Positions 14,657 through 15,028 of a DNA stretch of 15,028 nt are shown here, piece after piece. The position numbers were made by a program, and so were the translations under genes. Origin of the DNA: Nitrosotalea sp. (GTDB lineage: Archaea > Thermoproteota > Nitrososphaeria > Nitrososphaerales > Nitrosopumilaceae); contig JAKEIJ010000018.1 in assembly GCA_022545805.1 (NCBI GenBank), forward strand, positions 1 through 15,028. Direction: 5' to 3'. Position 1 is the stretch's first letter, and the number at the start of each line of letters is the position of its first letter. The notes under the pieces are model-generated. The model was not told the origin of the DNA. It saw only the letters and a list, made by a program, of their open reading frames with translations, and did not search any database.

Positions 14657-15028
14657 ATGGACAAAACAATCGTAGAACTTGTTGTAGTCGGAAAGGATCA
14701 TGAAGGTGTAGTAGCAGGTTTTACTAATTTCATTTTTCAAAATAATGGAAACATAGAGAAGATTAACCAAAACGTTGTAAAGGGACTTTTTGGAATGTAC
14801 TTGGAAGCGTCTTTTACAAAAAAACTTGATGTAAAAAAATTCAGTAAAGAGGCAGAGGGCCTAGCAAAGAATCTCAAGATGGAGGTCAATATTCATTATG
14901 AAGTAGCAAAAAGAAAGAGGGTAGCAGTTCTAGTGACAAAAGAACCCCATTGTCTTGAAGCTATACTAGATGCAAGAACAAAGAATAAGATCAAAGGAGA
15001 GATTGTGGTACTAATAGGCACAGAAAAT
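14657..15028 (+). CDS. purU: Formyltetrahydrofolate deformylase-like protein (C-terminus beyond window)
   Basis: Only the first 124 codons are present, open to the right edge. Residues 1 to about 80 form an ACT domain (TIVELVVVGKDHEGVVAGFT then FIFQNNGNIEKINQNV), the regulatory fold found at the N-terminus of PurU. From about residue 84, KRKRVAVLVTKEPHCLEAIL and KGEIVVLIGTEN match the start of the formyltransferase-like domain (the usual KKRIAI-V-SK-HCL pattern). PurU cleaves 10-formyl-THF to formate and THF, linking one-carbon metabolism to formate-dependent purine synthesis. The catalytic His/Asp residues would be in the missing part, so activity cannot be judged. The start ATG follows a TATA box; the ATG at 14641 is stopped after four codons. 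Confidence 0.85.
   Translation, partial: MDKTIVELVVVGKDHEGVVAGFTNFIFQNNGNIEKINQNVVKGLFGMYLEASFTKKLDVKKFSKEAEGLAKNLKMEVNIHYEVAKRKRVAVLVTKEPHCLEAILDARTKNKIKGEIVVLIGTEN

Overview
The window looks like chromosomal DNA from a mesophilic, AT-rich ammonia-oxidising archaeon (Nitrososphaerota/Thaumarchaeota, Nitrosopumilus-like); this is inferred. The information-processing genes are archaeal/eukaryote-like: MCM, GINS, Hel308, RFC small subunit, aIF5B, aIF6, L7Ae, S28e, L24e and archease. Promoters are TATA-box type, often 20-30 bases before a start codon, which suggests leaderless mRNAs. By my reading 6 of 18 protein genes start with TTG and 2 with GTG. There are two 7Fe-type zinc-ferredoxin homologues. 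No transposon, CRISPR array, phage gene, intein or rRNA is visible, and base composition is even, so this is core rather than accessory DNA.

Layout. (1) Positions 1-4381, minus strand: a replication/repair operon transcribed GINS -> MCM -> Hel308, joined by two ATGA stop/start overlaps; Hel308 runs off the left edge. (2) A 298-base gap holds the divergent promoters of that operon and of the RFC small subunit (plus strand), which ends 3 bases from a convergent tRNA-Ser(UGA). (3) Two tandem paralogous ferredoxins (minus), each with the same TATA-like box at the same distance from its start. (4) aIF6 (plus) convergent with HisRS (minus), then archease and thioredoxin (plus). (5) A minus-strand translation cluster, L7Ae - S28e - L24e - NDK - aIF5B, its last gene overlapping thioredoxin tail to tail by 4 bases. 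(6) A GlmM-type phosphohexomutase upstream of that cluster, apparently sharing a compact bidirectional promoter with tRNA-Leu(UAG). (7) A 62-residue Cys/His-rich zinc-finger protein of unknown role and, cut by the right edge, a PurU-type formyltetrahydrofolate deformylase.

How the genes work together: the left third is replisome machinery (clamp loader, CMG-type helicase parts, fork-repair helicase). The middle and right are translation genes (initiation factors, ribosomal proteins, an aminoacyl-tRNA synthetase, two tRNAs, an RNA-ligase cofactor) with redox, nucleotide, sugar-phosphate and one-carbon enzymes between them. I found no convincing undescribed multi-gene system. The points most worth checking are a hairpin that would bury the GINS ribosome-binding site, complementary loss of zinc-ligand residues in the two ferredoxins, the zinc-finger microprotein, and the shared glmM/tRNA-Leu promoter.
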